Of a stretch of DNA of 52,371 nt, positions 27,819-36,539 are shown in pieces. The DNA comes from Promicromonospora citrea (lineage in GTDB: Bacteria; Actinomycetota; Actinomycetes; Actinomycetales; Cellulomonadaceae). The position numbers and the translations under genes were made by a program. The stretch is taken from positions 1 through 52,371 of the forward strand of contig NZ_JABEMG010000015.1 of NCBI RefSeq assembly GCF_013004695.1, in the 5' to 3' direction. Every line of letters begins with the position of its first letter. Position 1 is the first letter of the stretch. Below the pieces are notes generated by a model. It worked only from the letters and a program-made list of their open reading frames with translations. It was not told the DNA's origin and did no database searches.

Positions 27819-28552
27819 CGACAGGACACGCACCCCACGAGGCGCCCCAGGACGAGCGCTGGCTCGCGCACCTGCGCGAGGTGTCGGACGGCGTCGTGCC
27901 GCCGACGGCCGTCGACCCGCACGCGCTCTCCCGCGTCGCCGTACGGCGCACCCGGCTGCGGCGCACGGCTCTTGCCACGGGCGGGGGCCTCGCGACGGTC
28001 GCGGCGGTCGCCGCGACGGCGTTCGCGCTGAGCACCCCGGCCATGGGGACGCTGCTGCCCGGTGCGGCCCCGGTCGCCGCCTCGGCGCCTGCCGATGGCA
28101 CCGACCCGGCGCGGGGCCTCGTCACCGACCTCCCGGACGGCTGGCACGCCCACGACCTGGAGGGCCTGTCGTACGCGCTCCCGCCGGACATCGTCACCAG
28201 CGGGCCCGTGTCGGACGAGCCGGGCGTGACCTCGCAGATGTGGCACAGCCGCACCGACCCCGACGCCCCGCCGTTCCTGTACATGGCGTACCACGCCGAC
28301 GGCGAGCTGCCCGGGGTCGCCGACCTGGACGGCGAGGAGTTCGACCTGCCCGGCGCGAAGCGCGCCATCGCCATCGACTCGTCCGCGCTCGTCATGGGGC
28401 TGCCGCAGGGGACCGAGGTCCCGGACGCACCGAAGGGCGCGACGATCTTCGCCATCGAGCCCGACGACGGCCCCGGCGCCTGGTACCTGTCGATCAACAC
28501 GGACGACGAGGACCTGGCCGACGAGATCCGGGAGACGTTCGTGGTGGAGTGA
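27815..28552 (+). CDS. Single-pass membrane protein, putative partner of the ECF sigma factor
   Basis: A 245-residue protein with a cytoplasmic N-terminus (~1-45), one membrane helix (~50-72; ALATGGGLATVAAVAATAFAL) and an extracellular domain of about 165 residues. The topology and overlap with the sigma gene suggest an anti-sigma factor or signal sensor, but no zinc-binding HxxxCxxC motif or other anti-sigma signature is seen; the N-terminal region is short. The extracellular part contains LPDGWHAHDLEGLSYALP and is unlike domains I know. The start overlaps the sigma stop. Function is inferred from context only. Confidence 0.72.
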   Translation: MTTGHAPHEAPQDERWLAHLREVSDGVVPPTAVDPHALSRVAVRRTRLRRTALATGGGLATVAAVAATAFALSTPAMGTLLPGAAPVAASAPADGTDPARGLVTDLPDGWHAHDLEGLSYALPPDIVTSGPVSDEPGVTSQMWHSRTDPDAPPFLYMAYHADGELPGVADLDGEEFDLPGAKRAIAIDSSALVMGLPQGTEVPDAPKGATIFAIEPDDGPGAWYLSINTDDEDLADEIRETFVVE

Positions 28553-28560
28553 CCTGGCCC

Positions 28561-28593
28561 CGTGCCCGGCGACCGCCCAGGTCGCCGGGCACG
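28561..28593 (+). terminator. Terminator of the sigma-factor operon
   Basis: CGTGCCCGGCGACC (28561-28574) and its exact complement (28580-28593) form a 14-base stem with a five-base loop nine bases after the stop codon. Confidence 0.75.
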
Positions 28594-28650
28594 AGGGTGA
28601 TCCACCTCACAGCACGGGGCGGGATGGTTTGTGCTGGACCAATGATTGAC

Positions 28651-28711
28651 GTGGGAGTCCGTTTTTTCATCCGCGGACACACCTCGACTCCCATCCCAGG
28701 AGGACTCCCAC
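28651..28711 (+). promoter_or_regulatory. Inverted repeat covering the azoreductase ribosome site
   Basis: GTGGGAGTCC (28651-28660) has its exact complement GGACTCCCAC at 28702-28711, which overlaps the AGGAGGA ribosome site (28698-28704); a third partial copy, GACTCCCA, lies at 28686-28693. In RNA, the first word could pair with either copy. Pairing with the second would hide the ribosome site. As DNA the words could also be operator half-sites for the MarR regulator encoded downstream. Confidence 0.5.
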
Positions 28712-28712
28712 C

Positions 28713-29360
28713 ATGGCAACACTGCTGCACCTCGACGCGAGCATCCAGGGCGACAGCTCGGTCAGCAGGCAGCTGACGGCGCGGGCCGCCGCCGCCTGGC
28801 GCGCCGCCCACCCGGGCGGGACGGTCGTCTACCGCGACCTGGCCGCCGACCCGCTGCCGCACTTCGACGCCGCCGCCCACCTCAGCCGCGGAGTGCCGCA
28901 GGACCAGCACACGCCCGAGCAGGCCCGGTCCTGGGCCCGCATGGAAGAGCTCACCAGCGAGATCGCCGCCGCCGACACCGTGCTGCTCGGCCTGCCCATC
29001 TACAACTTCGGTGCACCGAGCACCGTCAAGGCCTGGCTGGACCACCTCGTCGCGCCCGGCCTCGGCTTCGACCCGGCGAACCGGCAGGGCCTCCTCGGCA
29101 CCTGCGAGTTCATCGTCCTGGTCTCGCGCGGCGGCGGGTACGCGGAGGGCACGCCGCGGCACGGCTGGGACCACGCGTCCGCCTGGCTCCCGCACGGCCT
29201 CTCGCTCGTCGGCATCGAGCCCCGGTTCATCACGGCCGAGCTCACCCTCGCCACCGTCGACCCGGGCATGTCCGACCTCGTGCCGCTGGCCGAGGAGAGC
29301 CGCCGGCAGGCCGAGGCCGAGATCGACAGCCTCTGGGCCCCCGCGCTCGCGGGAGCCTGA
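28713..29360 (+). CDS. FMN-dependent NADH-azoreductase
   Basis: A 215-residue flavodoxin-fold quinone/azo reductase (AzoR family) that reduces quinones and azo compounds with two electrons and so protects against electrophile stress. Landmarks are HLDASIQGDSSVSRQL (phosphate-binding loop), LGLPIYNFGAPSTVKAWLDH (FMN contact, ~90-109) and LVSRGGGYAEG. The length is standard. The ribosome site AGGAGGA is strong and takes part in an inverted repeat. A MarR regulator starts 85 bases downstream on the same strand, a common pairing for electrophile-responsive reductases. Confidence 0.9.
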   Translation: MATLLHLDASIQGDSSVSRQLTARAAAAWRAAHPGGTVVYRDLAADPLPHFDAAAHLSRGVPQDQHTPEQARSWARMEELTSEIAAADTVLLGLPIYNFGAPSTVKAWLDHLVAPGLGFDPANRQGLLGTCEFIVLVSRGGGYAEGTPRHGWDHASAWLPHGLSLVGIEPRFITAELTLATVDPGMSDLVPLAEESRRQAEAEIDSLWAPALAGA

Positions 29361-29445
29361 GCACGCTCACCGCGTAAATGCCCACGTCACGCCCCCGTGC
29401 CGCCGTAGAGTGGTGACGCGGGGGCGCGACGACGAGGGAGATGCC

Positions 29446-29895
29446 GTGGAGGAGCAGGTCGTGGAGCGGTCCGTACGCCGGTCGGGCGCGCTCGTCGACT
29501 ACCTCGCCCGTCACCTGCGCCGCCGCTCCGAGTCCGCCCTGGGCCCTCTCGGCCTGCGATCCCGGCACCTCGTCGCCCTCACCGTCCTGCGCGAGCGGGG
29601 CGCGATCACGCAGCAGGACCTCGCCCGGGAGCTCGTCCTGGACGGGACCAACGTCGTCGGCCTCCTGAACGAGCTGGAGAGCCGCGGCCTCGCCGAGCGG
29701 CGCAGGTCGGCCGAGGACCGCCGCAGGCACGTCGTCTCCCTCACCGACGACGGCGTCGCGCTGCTGTGCCGCGCGGAGTCGGCGCTCGCCGCCGTGGAGG
29801 ACGAGGTGTTCGCCGCGCTCGACCCCGCGCAGCGCGAGCAGCTGCACGAGCTGCTCACGGCGGCCACGGCGGCCGCCTCGGCGCGGATCTGCTGA
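29446..29895 (+). CDS. MarR family transcriptional regulator
   Basis: A 149-residue winged-helix regulator. The core is LRSRHLVALTVLRERGAITQQDLARELVLDGTNVVGLLNELESRGLAERRRSAEDRRRHVVSLTDDG split here by the recognition helix DGTNVVGLLNELE and the wing AEDRRRHVVSLT. GTG 29446 is chosen because GGGAG lies 5 bases upstream and the conserved region begins soon after. It probably regulates the azoreductase gene before it, possibly through the inverted repeat at 28651-28711. One cysteine near the C-terminus (LLCRAE) and the final cysteine could sense oxidants, but that is speculative. Confidence 0.88.
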   Translation: MEEQVVERSVRRSGALVDYLARHLRRRSESALGPLGLRSRHLVALTVLRERGAITQQDLARELVLDGTNVVGLLNELESRGLAERRRSAEDRRRHVVSLTDDGVALLCRAESALAAVEDEVFAALDPAQREQLHELLTAATAAASARIC

Positions 29896-29943
29896 CCGGC
29901 CCGGCGGCTGCCCGGTGAGGTGCCCCGGTGCGATGCTGCCCCC

Positions 29944-30012
29944 GTGAGATCTGGTCCTCGAGTCGAGATCTGGCCGTGCACCACCAGATCTCGACGCGAA
30001 CACCAGATCTCA
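29944..30012. repeat. Nested double inverted repeat between convergent genes
   Basis: TGAGATCTGGT (29944-29954) pairs exactly with ACCAGATCTCA (30002-30012), and inside it TCGAGATCTGG (29963-29973) pairs exactly with CCAGATCTCGA (29984-29994). The result is two 11-base stems separated by an 8/7-base internal loop around a ten-base centre. The AGATCT core occurs four times. It sits between the convergent marR and molybdoenzyme genes and probably acts as a bidirectional terminator. Confidence 0.75.
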
Positions 30013-30042
30013 GCGATGCGGCGGCGCCCGGCCGCGAGCCGG

Positions 30043-31614
30043 TCAGCCGACCGAGACGCCGACCGTGTGCCAGCCGGTTGCCCCGTCGGGCGCGGGCGGG
30101 GCCTCCGCGTCCGTCTGCACCAACCCGTCGGCGTCCGTGGCGCGCACCGACAGCGTGTGGTCGCCGGCGGCCAGGTCGATGGTGACGTGCCACTGGCGCC
30201 AGGTGTCGGGCCCGACCGTGTCGGCCAGCTCGGCCTGGACCCATTCGCCGTCGTCGGCCCGGACCTCGACCGCGCCGACGCCCGTGTGCTGCGCCCAGGC
30301 GACGCCCGCGACCGTGACCGGGCCGGGGGCGGCGGAGCCGCGCGGCACGTCGATGCGTGACTGCACCTTCACCGGCCCCAGCGCCGACCAGCCGCGAGGT
30401 GTCCAGTAGCCCTGGTCCGCGGCGAACGTCGTCACCTCGAGCGAGGTGACCCACTTGGTGGCCGAGACATACCCGTAGAGGCCGGGCACGACGAGGCGAG
30501 CGGGGAACCCGTGCTCCACCGGCAGCGGCTCGCCGTTCATGCCGACCGCGAGGAGGCTGTCGCGGTCGGGGTCGAGCAGCACCTCGAGCGGGGTGCCCGC
30601 CGTGAACCCGTCGTCGCTGCGCGAGAGCACCATGTCGGCACCCGCCTGCGGCTTCGCCCGCTCGAGCAGGGCACGGATCGGGTACCCGAGCCAGAGCGCG
30701 TTGCCGATGAGGTCGCCGCCCACCGTGTTGCTCACGCACGCGAGCGTCACGTGGTGCTCCTCGAGCGGCAGCGCGAGCAGCTCCTCCCAGGTGATCGTGA
30801 ACGGCTCGTCCACGAGACCACGCACCTCGAGCGACCAGCTCGACGGGTCGATCTGCGGCACCCGCAGGGCCGTGTCGATGCGGTAGAAGTCGCGGTTGGG
30901 CGTGACGTACGGCGTCAGGTCCTCGAGACCGAGGTCGGCACCGGCCGGCACGGGGTCGGCCGCGTGCTGCGGGGTGGGCAGGCGGAGCTTCTCGCGGACG
31001 GCGCTCACCGCCGCGGACCCCGCCGACACGACGCGTGAACCCGCCAGGGCCAGCACCGCGAGCCCCGCCGTGACGCCCGTCGCCACCAGGAACCTGCGGC
31101 GGTCCACGACGGTGCCCGACGCCGTCCGCAGGTCGGGCTCGGGCCGCAGCCGTGCCACGGCGGCCCGCAGCGCGACCACCCCGCCCGCGATGCCGACCAG
31201 GCTCGGCAGCGCCCACAGGGGCGTCGCCTCCGGGCGGAGGACCGCGACGATGGCGCCGATCACGCCGACGCCCCCCACGAGCTGCGAGCCCAGCGGCGGG
31301 CGGCGCAGCTCGGCCCACCCCGCGAGCGCCGCGCCCGCTGCGAGCACCACGCCCATCGTGCCGAGGAGCACGGCCTTGTCGGCGGTGCCGAACCAGGCGA
31401 CCGCGAGGTCCTTCAACCAGCCCGGCACCGCGTCGACGACAGCGGCGCCGCCCGCGAACAACGTGCTCGATCCGGGTGCGACGAGGGCCGCGACGAGCTC
31501 GGCCACCGCCAGACCGAAGGCACCCGCGACGACACCCGCGATCGCGGCGAGGGCGGCGTCGTTCGGCGTGCGCTCGGCCTGCGCCGCCGCGGGCCTCTCG
31601 GAGAGCTGGGTCAT
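30043..31614 (-). CDS. Molybdopterin-dependent oxidoreductase, sulfite-oxidase fold, with N-terminal membrane domain
   Basis: A 523-residue membrane-anchored molybdoenzyme. Residues ~1-190 hold about five hydrophobic helices, then a DRRRFLVATGV segment like those before the catalytic domain of related enzymes. The sulfite-oxidase-type molybdopterin domain follows (~235-420), with TPNRDFYRIDTALRVPQID, the Mo-ligating cysteine in LACVSNTVGGDLIGN and GFPARLVVPGLYGYVSAKW-like text near its end. A C-terminal Ig-like dimerisation domain (~430-523) contains GVAWAQHTGVGAVEVRADDGEW. The substrate is unknown. ATG 31614 begins the family-like sequence although GGGAG is only one base away; a GTG at 31644 is possible. 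Confidence 0.9.
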   Translation of the reverse strand: MTQLSERPAAAQAERTPNDAALAAIAGVVAGAFGLAVAELVAALVAPGSSTLFAGGAAVVDAVPGWLKDLAVAWFGTADKAVLLGTMGVVLAAGAALAGWAELRRPPLGSQLVGGVGVIGAIVAVLRPEATPLWALPSLVGIAGGVVALRAAVARLRPEPDLRTASGTVVDRRRFLVATGVTAGLAVLALAGSRVVSAGSAAVSAVREKLRLPTPQHAADPVPAGADLGLEDLTPYVTPNRDFYRIDTALRVPQIDPSSWSLEVRGLVDEPFTITWEELLALPLEEHHVTLACVSNTVGGDLIGNALWLGYPIRALLERAKPQAGADMVLSRSDDGFTAGTPLEVLLDPDRDSLLAVGMNGEPLPVEHGFPARLVVPGLYGYVSATKWVTSLEVTTFAADQGYWTPRGWSALGPVKVQSRIDVPRGSAAPGPVTVAGVAWAQHTGVGAVEVRADDGEWVQAELADTVGPDTWRQWHVTIDLAAGDHTLSVRATDADGLVQTDAEAPPAPDGATGWHTVGVSVG

Positions 31615-31670
31615 GCTCCCAGCGTGACACGCCCGGGGTCGCACGGGCAGCGTCCGGGGCGGACCGTCAT

Positions 31671-31686
31671 GCTGCCGTAAGGCAGC
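31671..31686 (-). terminator. Small hairpin after the SDR gene
   Basis: GCTGCC (31671-31676), GTAA loop, GGCAGC (31681-31686). It lies just past the stop of the minus-strand SDR gene and before the molybdoenzyme gene. Confidence 0.4.
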
Positions 31687-31692
31687 GTGCCG

Positions 31693-32511
31693 TCATACCC
31701 CCGCGCCGCGCACGATCTTGGAGTTGTGCGCCTGCGCGCGCGGCCTGATCGTCACCAGGTCGATGTTGACGTGGTCAGGACGGCTGAGGGTCCAGGCGAT
31801 GGTGTCGGCGACGTCGTCGGCGACCAGCGGCGTGTAGCCCTCGTAGACCGCGGCGGCCCGCTCGGCGTCGCCGTCGAAGCGCACCAGCGAGAACTCCTCC
31901 GTGGCGACGGCGCCGGGCGCGATCTCGATGACGCGGACGGGCTCGCCCGCGATCTCCCAGCGCAGCGTCTGGGAGAGCATGTGCTCGGCGTGCTTGGCGC
32001 CGGTGTAGCCGGCGCCGCCCTCGTACGCGCCCTGTGCCGCGGTCGACGTGACGTTCACGACGTCGGCGACGCCCCTGGCCGCGCCGGCGGCCCGCAGCAG
32101 GGGCAGCACGGCCTTGGTCACGCGCAGCGTGCCGAGCACGTTGACCTCGTACATCCGCCGCCAGCCGTCGACGTCCGCGTCCTCCACGCGGTCCAGGCCG
32201 AGGGCGCCGCCCGCGTTGTTGACGACGGCGTCCAGCCCGCCGGTCGCGGCGAGGTGCTCGGCGAGGGCAGCGACCCCCGCGTCGTCGGTGAGGTCGGCGG
32301 GGTACGGCTCACAGCCGGTCTCGGCCGCGAGCGCCTCCAGACGGTCGGCGCGCCGCGCGACCGCCACCACGTCCCAGCCGTCGGCGCGCAGTCTGCGCAC
32401 CGTCGCGGCGCCGATGCCCGACGACGCCCCGGTCACCAGGGCGCGGCGGGCCGGCCGACCGGTCGGCGTGGGCTCGGGGGTGGTCGGGGCGGGTGCGGTG
32501 CTGTCGGTCAT
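31693..32511 (-). CDS. SDR family NAD(P)-dependent oxidoreductase
   Basis: A 272-residue classical short-chain dehydrogenase/reductase. After a Pro/Thr-rich N-terminal 20 residues come the nucleotide-binding TGASSGIG (~28-35), VARRADR (suggesting NADPH preference), NNAGG, the catalytic serine in VNVTSTAAQGAY and the YTGAK catalytic pair. IAPGAVATEEF is the usual region after it. The text resembles YdfG/serine-dehydrogenase-like SDRs of general specificity; the natural substrate cannot be deduced. It is followed by the molybdoenzyme gene on the same strand after 78 bases containing a hairpin. Confidence 0.92.
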   Translation of the reverse strand: MTDSTAPAPTTPEPTPTGRPARRALVTGASSGIGAATVRRLRADGWDVVAVARRADRLEALAAETGCEPYPADLTDDAGVAALAEHLAATGGLDAVVNNAGGALGLDRVEDADVDGWRRMYEVNVLGTLRVTKAVLPLLRAAGAARGVADVVNVTSTAAQGAYEGGAGYTGAKHAEHMLSQTLRWEIAGEPVRVIEIAPGAVATEEFSLVRFDGDAERAAAVYEGYTPLVADDVADTIAWTLSRPDHVNIDLVTIRPRAQAHNSKIVRGAGV

Positions 32512-32556
32512 GGGCGCACTGTAGTCCCGGCCGGGGCCGCGCTCAGGGGCGGACGG

Positions 32557-32805
32557 TCAGCGGAGCAGCCCGGCGGCGTACCCGGCGAACAGCGCGACCA
32601 CGAGGCCTGCCACCACCAGGATGGCGATGAGCCAGACGCGCGGCACCCAGGCCGGCGGTCCGTGCTCCTCGTGTCCCTGCGGGCCGGCCGTCTGGGCGGA
32701 CTCGGGCGGTGTCTCCCCCGGCTGCAGGTTGCCGCTGGTCGGCATCGTCCGGCCGTCGGGCTCGGGGTCGGGGTGGGGTGCGGGGTGGTCCGGGTCGTAG
32801 GTCAT
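32557..32805 (-). CDS. Small membrane protein, DUF6480-like
   Basis: An 82-residue protein with a Pro/Asp-rich soluble part (residues 1-~52) and one C-terminal membrane helix (WLIAILVVAGLVVALFAGYAAGLL). GGGAGG lies seven bases before ATG 32805. The composition and layout match small tail-anchored actinobacterial proteins annotated as DUF6480; function unknown. Transcribed away from the ABC operon at 33079. Confidence 0.75.
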   Translation of the reverse strand: MTYDPDHPAPHPDPEPDGRTMPTSGNLQPGETPPESAQTAGPQGHEEHGPPAWVPRVWLIAILVVAGLVVALFAGYAAGLLR

Positions 32806-33078
32806 GGTGGCCTCCCGTTCGGCGGTTGCGACCACCGTAGGCACGGACGCTCCCCGGTCGCGCGGGGACGGGGCACGGGGCTGCGACCGGGTGACGGGCA
32901 GGGCCTCGATCCGGCATCTGCGCAGGTGTATCGTGACGGAGGGTCGTGGGTCCTCATCTGGCCCGCGGAACGCGGCTCGTCCTGTGGGCCGCTCTCCCGC
33001 CCGGACGCGAGATGGCGCGTCGCTGCTCATCCCCCGGCTCGTACGCCGGGGGCTGCTCGCCGACCCCTGGAGTCCTCC
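32806..33078 (+). other. Divergent intergenic region with structured leader of the F420-0-type ABC operon
   Basis: 273 bases without a gene. A TATCGT element near 32928 could be a -10, giving a leader of about 140 bases for the downstream ABC operon. The leader ends with the hairpin CCCCCGGC (33031-33038) / GCCGGGGG (33045-33052) 17 bases upstream of the GGAG ribosome site. I looked for a B12-box or other known riboswitch signature and saw none. Whether this leader senses a ligand is open. Confidence 0.4.
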
Positions 33079-34113
33079 GTGACCCGCGTCCCCACGCACC
33101 CGTCCTCCCGCCGTGCGCGCCGAGCCGCGCTGCCCGTCGTCCTGCCCGTTGTGCTGTCGGCCGGCCTCGTCGCCGTCCTCGCCGCCTGCTCGGCGCCTGC
33201 GTCCGGTGACCCGGCCACGTCGGCCGCGCCGTCGGCCGGCTTCCCCGTGACCCTCGACAACTGCGGGTTCGAGACCACGATCGACGCCCCGCCCGAGCGA
33301 GTGGTGACCGTCAAGTCGTCCACGACGGAGATGCTGCTCGCGCTCGGGCTGGGCGACCGCATCGTCGGCTCGGCGTTCCTGGACGGCCCCGTGCCCGACG
33401 ACCTGGCGACCGTGCCGGCGGTGGAGGAGCCGTTCGCCGACCAGGCGCCCGGCTCGGAGGCGACCCTCGCGCTCGAGCCCGACCTCGTCTACGCGGGCTG
33501 GGAGTCCAACCTCACCGCCGAGACGGCGGGCGACCGCGCGACCCTGGCGTCGCTCGGTGTCGCCACCTACGTCTCGCCCGCCGCCTGCAAGGCCGAGGGG
33601 TACATGCCCGACCCGCTCACGTTCGACACGGTCTTCGACGAGATCACCGAGGTCGGGTCGCTGTTCGGCGCGCAGGACGCGGCCGCGGCGCTCGTCGAGG
33701 AGCAGCGCGCCGCGCTCGAGGCGATCGAGCCCGACGACCGCGGGCTGACGGCCCTGTGGTGGTCGTCCGGGGACGACACCCCGTACGTGGGGGCCGGCAT
33801 CGGGGCGCCGCAGATGATCATGGAGGCGGCGGGCCTGACCAACGTCGCGGCCGACGTCCACGACACATGGACCTCGCTCGGCTGGGAGAGCGTCGTCGAG
33901 GCGGACCCCGACGTCGTCGTGCTGGTCGACGCCGCGTGGAACCCCGCCGACGCCAAGATCGACACCCTCGAGTCCGACCCTGCCACGCGGGAGATGTCGG
34001 CCGTGCGGCACGACCGCTACGTCGTCGTCCCGTTCCCCGCCACCGAGGCGGGGGTACGCAACGTCGACGCCGTGGCCTCCGTCGTCGACCAGCTGGCGGA
34101 CCTGGACCTGTGA
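33079..34113 (+). CDS. Proposed F420-0 ABC transporter substrate-binding lipoprotein
   Basis: A 344-residue periplasmic-binding lipoprotein of the BtuF/FhuD fold. The signal peptide ends in VLAAC with the lipidated cysteine at residue 37. The mature part has the two-lobed PBP_2 layout with TVKSSTTEMLLALGLGDRIVGSAF and a long connecting helix, and matches the actinobacterial family named putative F420-0 ABC transporter substrate-binding protein (TIGR03868); that name rests on genome context, not on demonstrated uptake. GTG 33079 has GGAG six bases upstream. Its stop overlaps the permease start. A vitamin B12 or siderophore ligand is the main alternative. Confidence 0.82.
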   Translation: MTRVPTHPSSRRARRAALPVVLPVVLSAGLVAVLAACSAPASGDPATSAAPSAGFPVTLDNCGFETTIDAPPERVVTVKSSTTEMLLALGLGDRIVGSAFLDGPVPDDLATVPAVEEPFADQAPGSEATLALEPDLVYAGWESNLTAETAGDRATLASLGVATYVSPAACKAEGYMPDPLTFDTVFDEITEVGSLFGAQDAAAALVEEQRAALEAIEPDDRGLTALWWSSGDDTPYVGAGIGAPQMIMEAAGLTNVAADVHDTWTSLGWESVVEADPDVVVLVDAAWNPADAKIDTLESDPATREMSAVRHDRYVVVPFPATEAGVRNVDAVASVVDQLADLDL

Positions 34114-35200
34114 GCGCACCGGTGAGCACCCGCACCGGGCCCGTCGCCGTCCGCGCGGGGGGCCGCCCGAGGCCGCGACCGGCCGCCCGGCCCGGTCCGC
34201 GCCCCTGGCTCGCCCTGCCGGTCGCGGCCGCCGTGCTCGTGCTGAGCGTCGGCGTCGCGGTGACGATCGGCCCCGCCGACCTCGCCCTGACCGAGGTGGC
34301 CCGCTCGCTCGCGACGCACCTGGGGGTCGGCGGGCTGCTCGGGACCGAGCCGCTGAGCGCCCTGCGCGACGGCATGGTGTGGCAGCTGCGCATGCCGAGG
34401 ATCCTCACGGCGGCCGCCGTCGGCGCGGGGCTCGCCCTGTGCGGTGCCGTCATGCAGTCGCTGACGCGCAACCCGCTCGCCGACCCGTACCTGCTGGGCC
34501 TGTCGTCCGGCGCGTCGCTCGGCGCCGTGCTGGTGCTGCTGGCCGGGGTGCCGCTGCTGCTGCCCGTCGCGGCGTTCGCGGGCGCCGTGGGGGCACTGGC
34601 GCTGGCCCTCACGCTCGCCGGCGCGCTCGGCGTCGTCACGCCCACCCGCACCGTCCTGGCGGGGCTGGCGATCAGCCAGCTCTGCGCGGCGGCCGTGTCG
34701 TTCGTCATCTTCTGGTCGGCCACGGGCGACGCGTTCCGCGAGGTCCTGTCCTGGCTCATGGGCTCGGTGGCATCGGCGACCTGGACGTCGGTCGTGATCG
34801 CAGCGGGCGCCGTCGTGCTGCTGGGCGTGCCGCTCGCCCTGAGCGGCTCGGTGCTCGACGCCTTCACGTTCGGCGACACCGCGGCGGGCGCCCTGGGCAT
34901 GCCCGTGAACCGGACCCGCTGGGTGCTGCTCGTCGGGGTCGCGCTGCTGACCGGCGCGCTCGTCTCGCAGAGCGGGTCGATCGGGTTCGTCGGCCTCGTG
35001 CTGCCGCACGCGGTGCGTCTGCTGACGGGTGCGCGGCACCGGCTGCTGCTGCCGCTGTCGGCGCTGACGGGCGCGTCGTTCCTCGTCTGGGCGGACACTC
35101 TGGCACGGACGGTGTTCGAGCCACGCGAGCTGCCCGTCGGCATCGTGACGGCGGCCATCGGCGCCCCCGTCTTCGCGTTCCTCCTGTGGAAGGGCAACCG

Positions 35201-35204
<4 letters not shown>
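34110..35204 (+). CDS. Proposed F420-0 ABC transporter permease (FecCD family)
   Basis: A 364-residue inner-membrane permease with about ten helices, of the BtuC/FecCD type. The signature WQLRMPRILTAAAVGAGLALCGAVMQSLTRNPLADPYLLG is present over residues ~90-130 (helix 2 and the ATPase-facing turn), and GSIGFVGLVLPHAVRLLTG near residues 287-306. The first ~35 residues are Arg/Pro-rich and cytoplasmic. GTG 34110 overlaps the binding-protein stop; a second GTG 12 bases later is possible. It overlaps the ATPase start by four bases. Confidence 0.88.
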
Positions 35205-36070
<866 letters not shown>

Positions 36071-36073
36071 ACC

Positions 36074-36481
36074 ATGATGGAGGTCATGGCCGCACCCGAG
36101 TTCGTCGTCCAGGCAGGCAAGGTCCTCAACCCGTGGATGCTCCGCGTCGCGGGGCACGTGCCGCCGTGGGTGGCGCTGCACCACGTCGGCCGCCGCTCCG
36201 GCAAGGAGTACACGACGCCGCTGGTCGCGTTCGCCGCCCGGCCCGGGGAGCACGTCGTGGCCGTGCTGCCGCTGCCGTGGGGCTCCGGGACCGACTGGGC
36301 GCGCAACACCATGAGCTCCGGCACCGTGCGGGTGACGCGCGGTGGCCACGAGTTCGAGGTGCGGGACGTACGGCTGGTCCCCGCGCACGAGGCGGTCGGC
36401 TGGCTGGCCCCCGTCCCCGCGAAGCTCATGTCGGCGGTCGGTGTCGAGGAGTGCCTGGTCGGGACGCTGCACCGCGCCTGA
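36074..36481 (+). CDS. Deazaflavin (F420)-dependent nitroreductase family protein
   Basis: A 135-residue member of the Ddn-like split-barrel family (DUF385/F420H2-dependent quinone reductases). The family text HHVGRRSGKEYTTPL (~38-52) and WARNTMSSGTVRVTRGG (~76-92) are clear; the latter binds the deazaflavin. It lies three bases after the transporter ATPase gene and is probably co-transcribed, which supports an F420 link for that transporter. Three starts are possible (36074, 36077, 36086); GGAGG lies just before 36086 but only two bases away. It may reduce quinones or nitro compounds with F420H2. Confidence 0.85.
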   Translation: MMEVMAAPEFVVQAGKVLNPWMLRVAGHVPPWVALHHVGRRSGKEYTTPLVAFAARPGEHVVAVLPLPWGSGTDWARNTMSSGTVRVTRGGHEFEVRDVRLVPAHEAVGWLAPVPAKLMSAVGVEECLVGTLHRA

Positions 36482-36494
36482 CACCGCCCGGCGA

Positions 36495-36511
36495 CCGGGG
36501 CGTCGCCCCGG
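36495..36511 (+). terminator. Terminator after the F420-linked operon
   Basis: CCGGGGC (36495-36501), GTC loop, GCCCCGG (36505-36511), 14 bases after the oxidoreductase stop. Confidence 0.55.
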
Positions 36512-36539
36512 GCACCGGCACAGGGGTATGTTGCGCGCC

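Noticed and set aside
32925-33078. A cobalamin riboswitch before the BtuF-like gene
   Set aside because: I could not find a B12 box or the conserved core; the transporter family also points to another ligand.
31687-34113. A long extension upstream of the F420-0-type binding protein
   Set aside because: The extension is antisense to the SDR and the DUF6480 gene; a signal peptide with lipobox and a good ribosome site fix the start at 33079.
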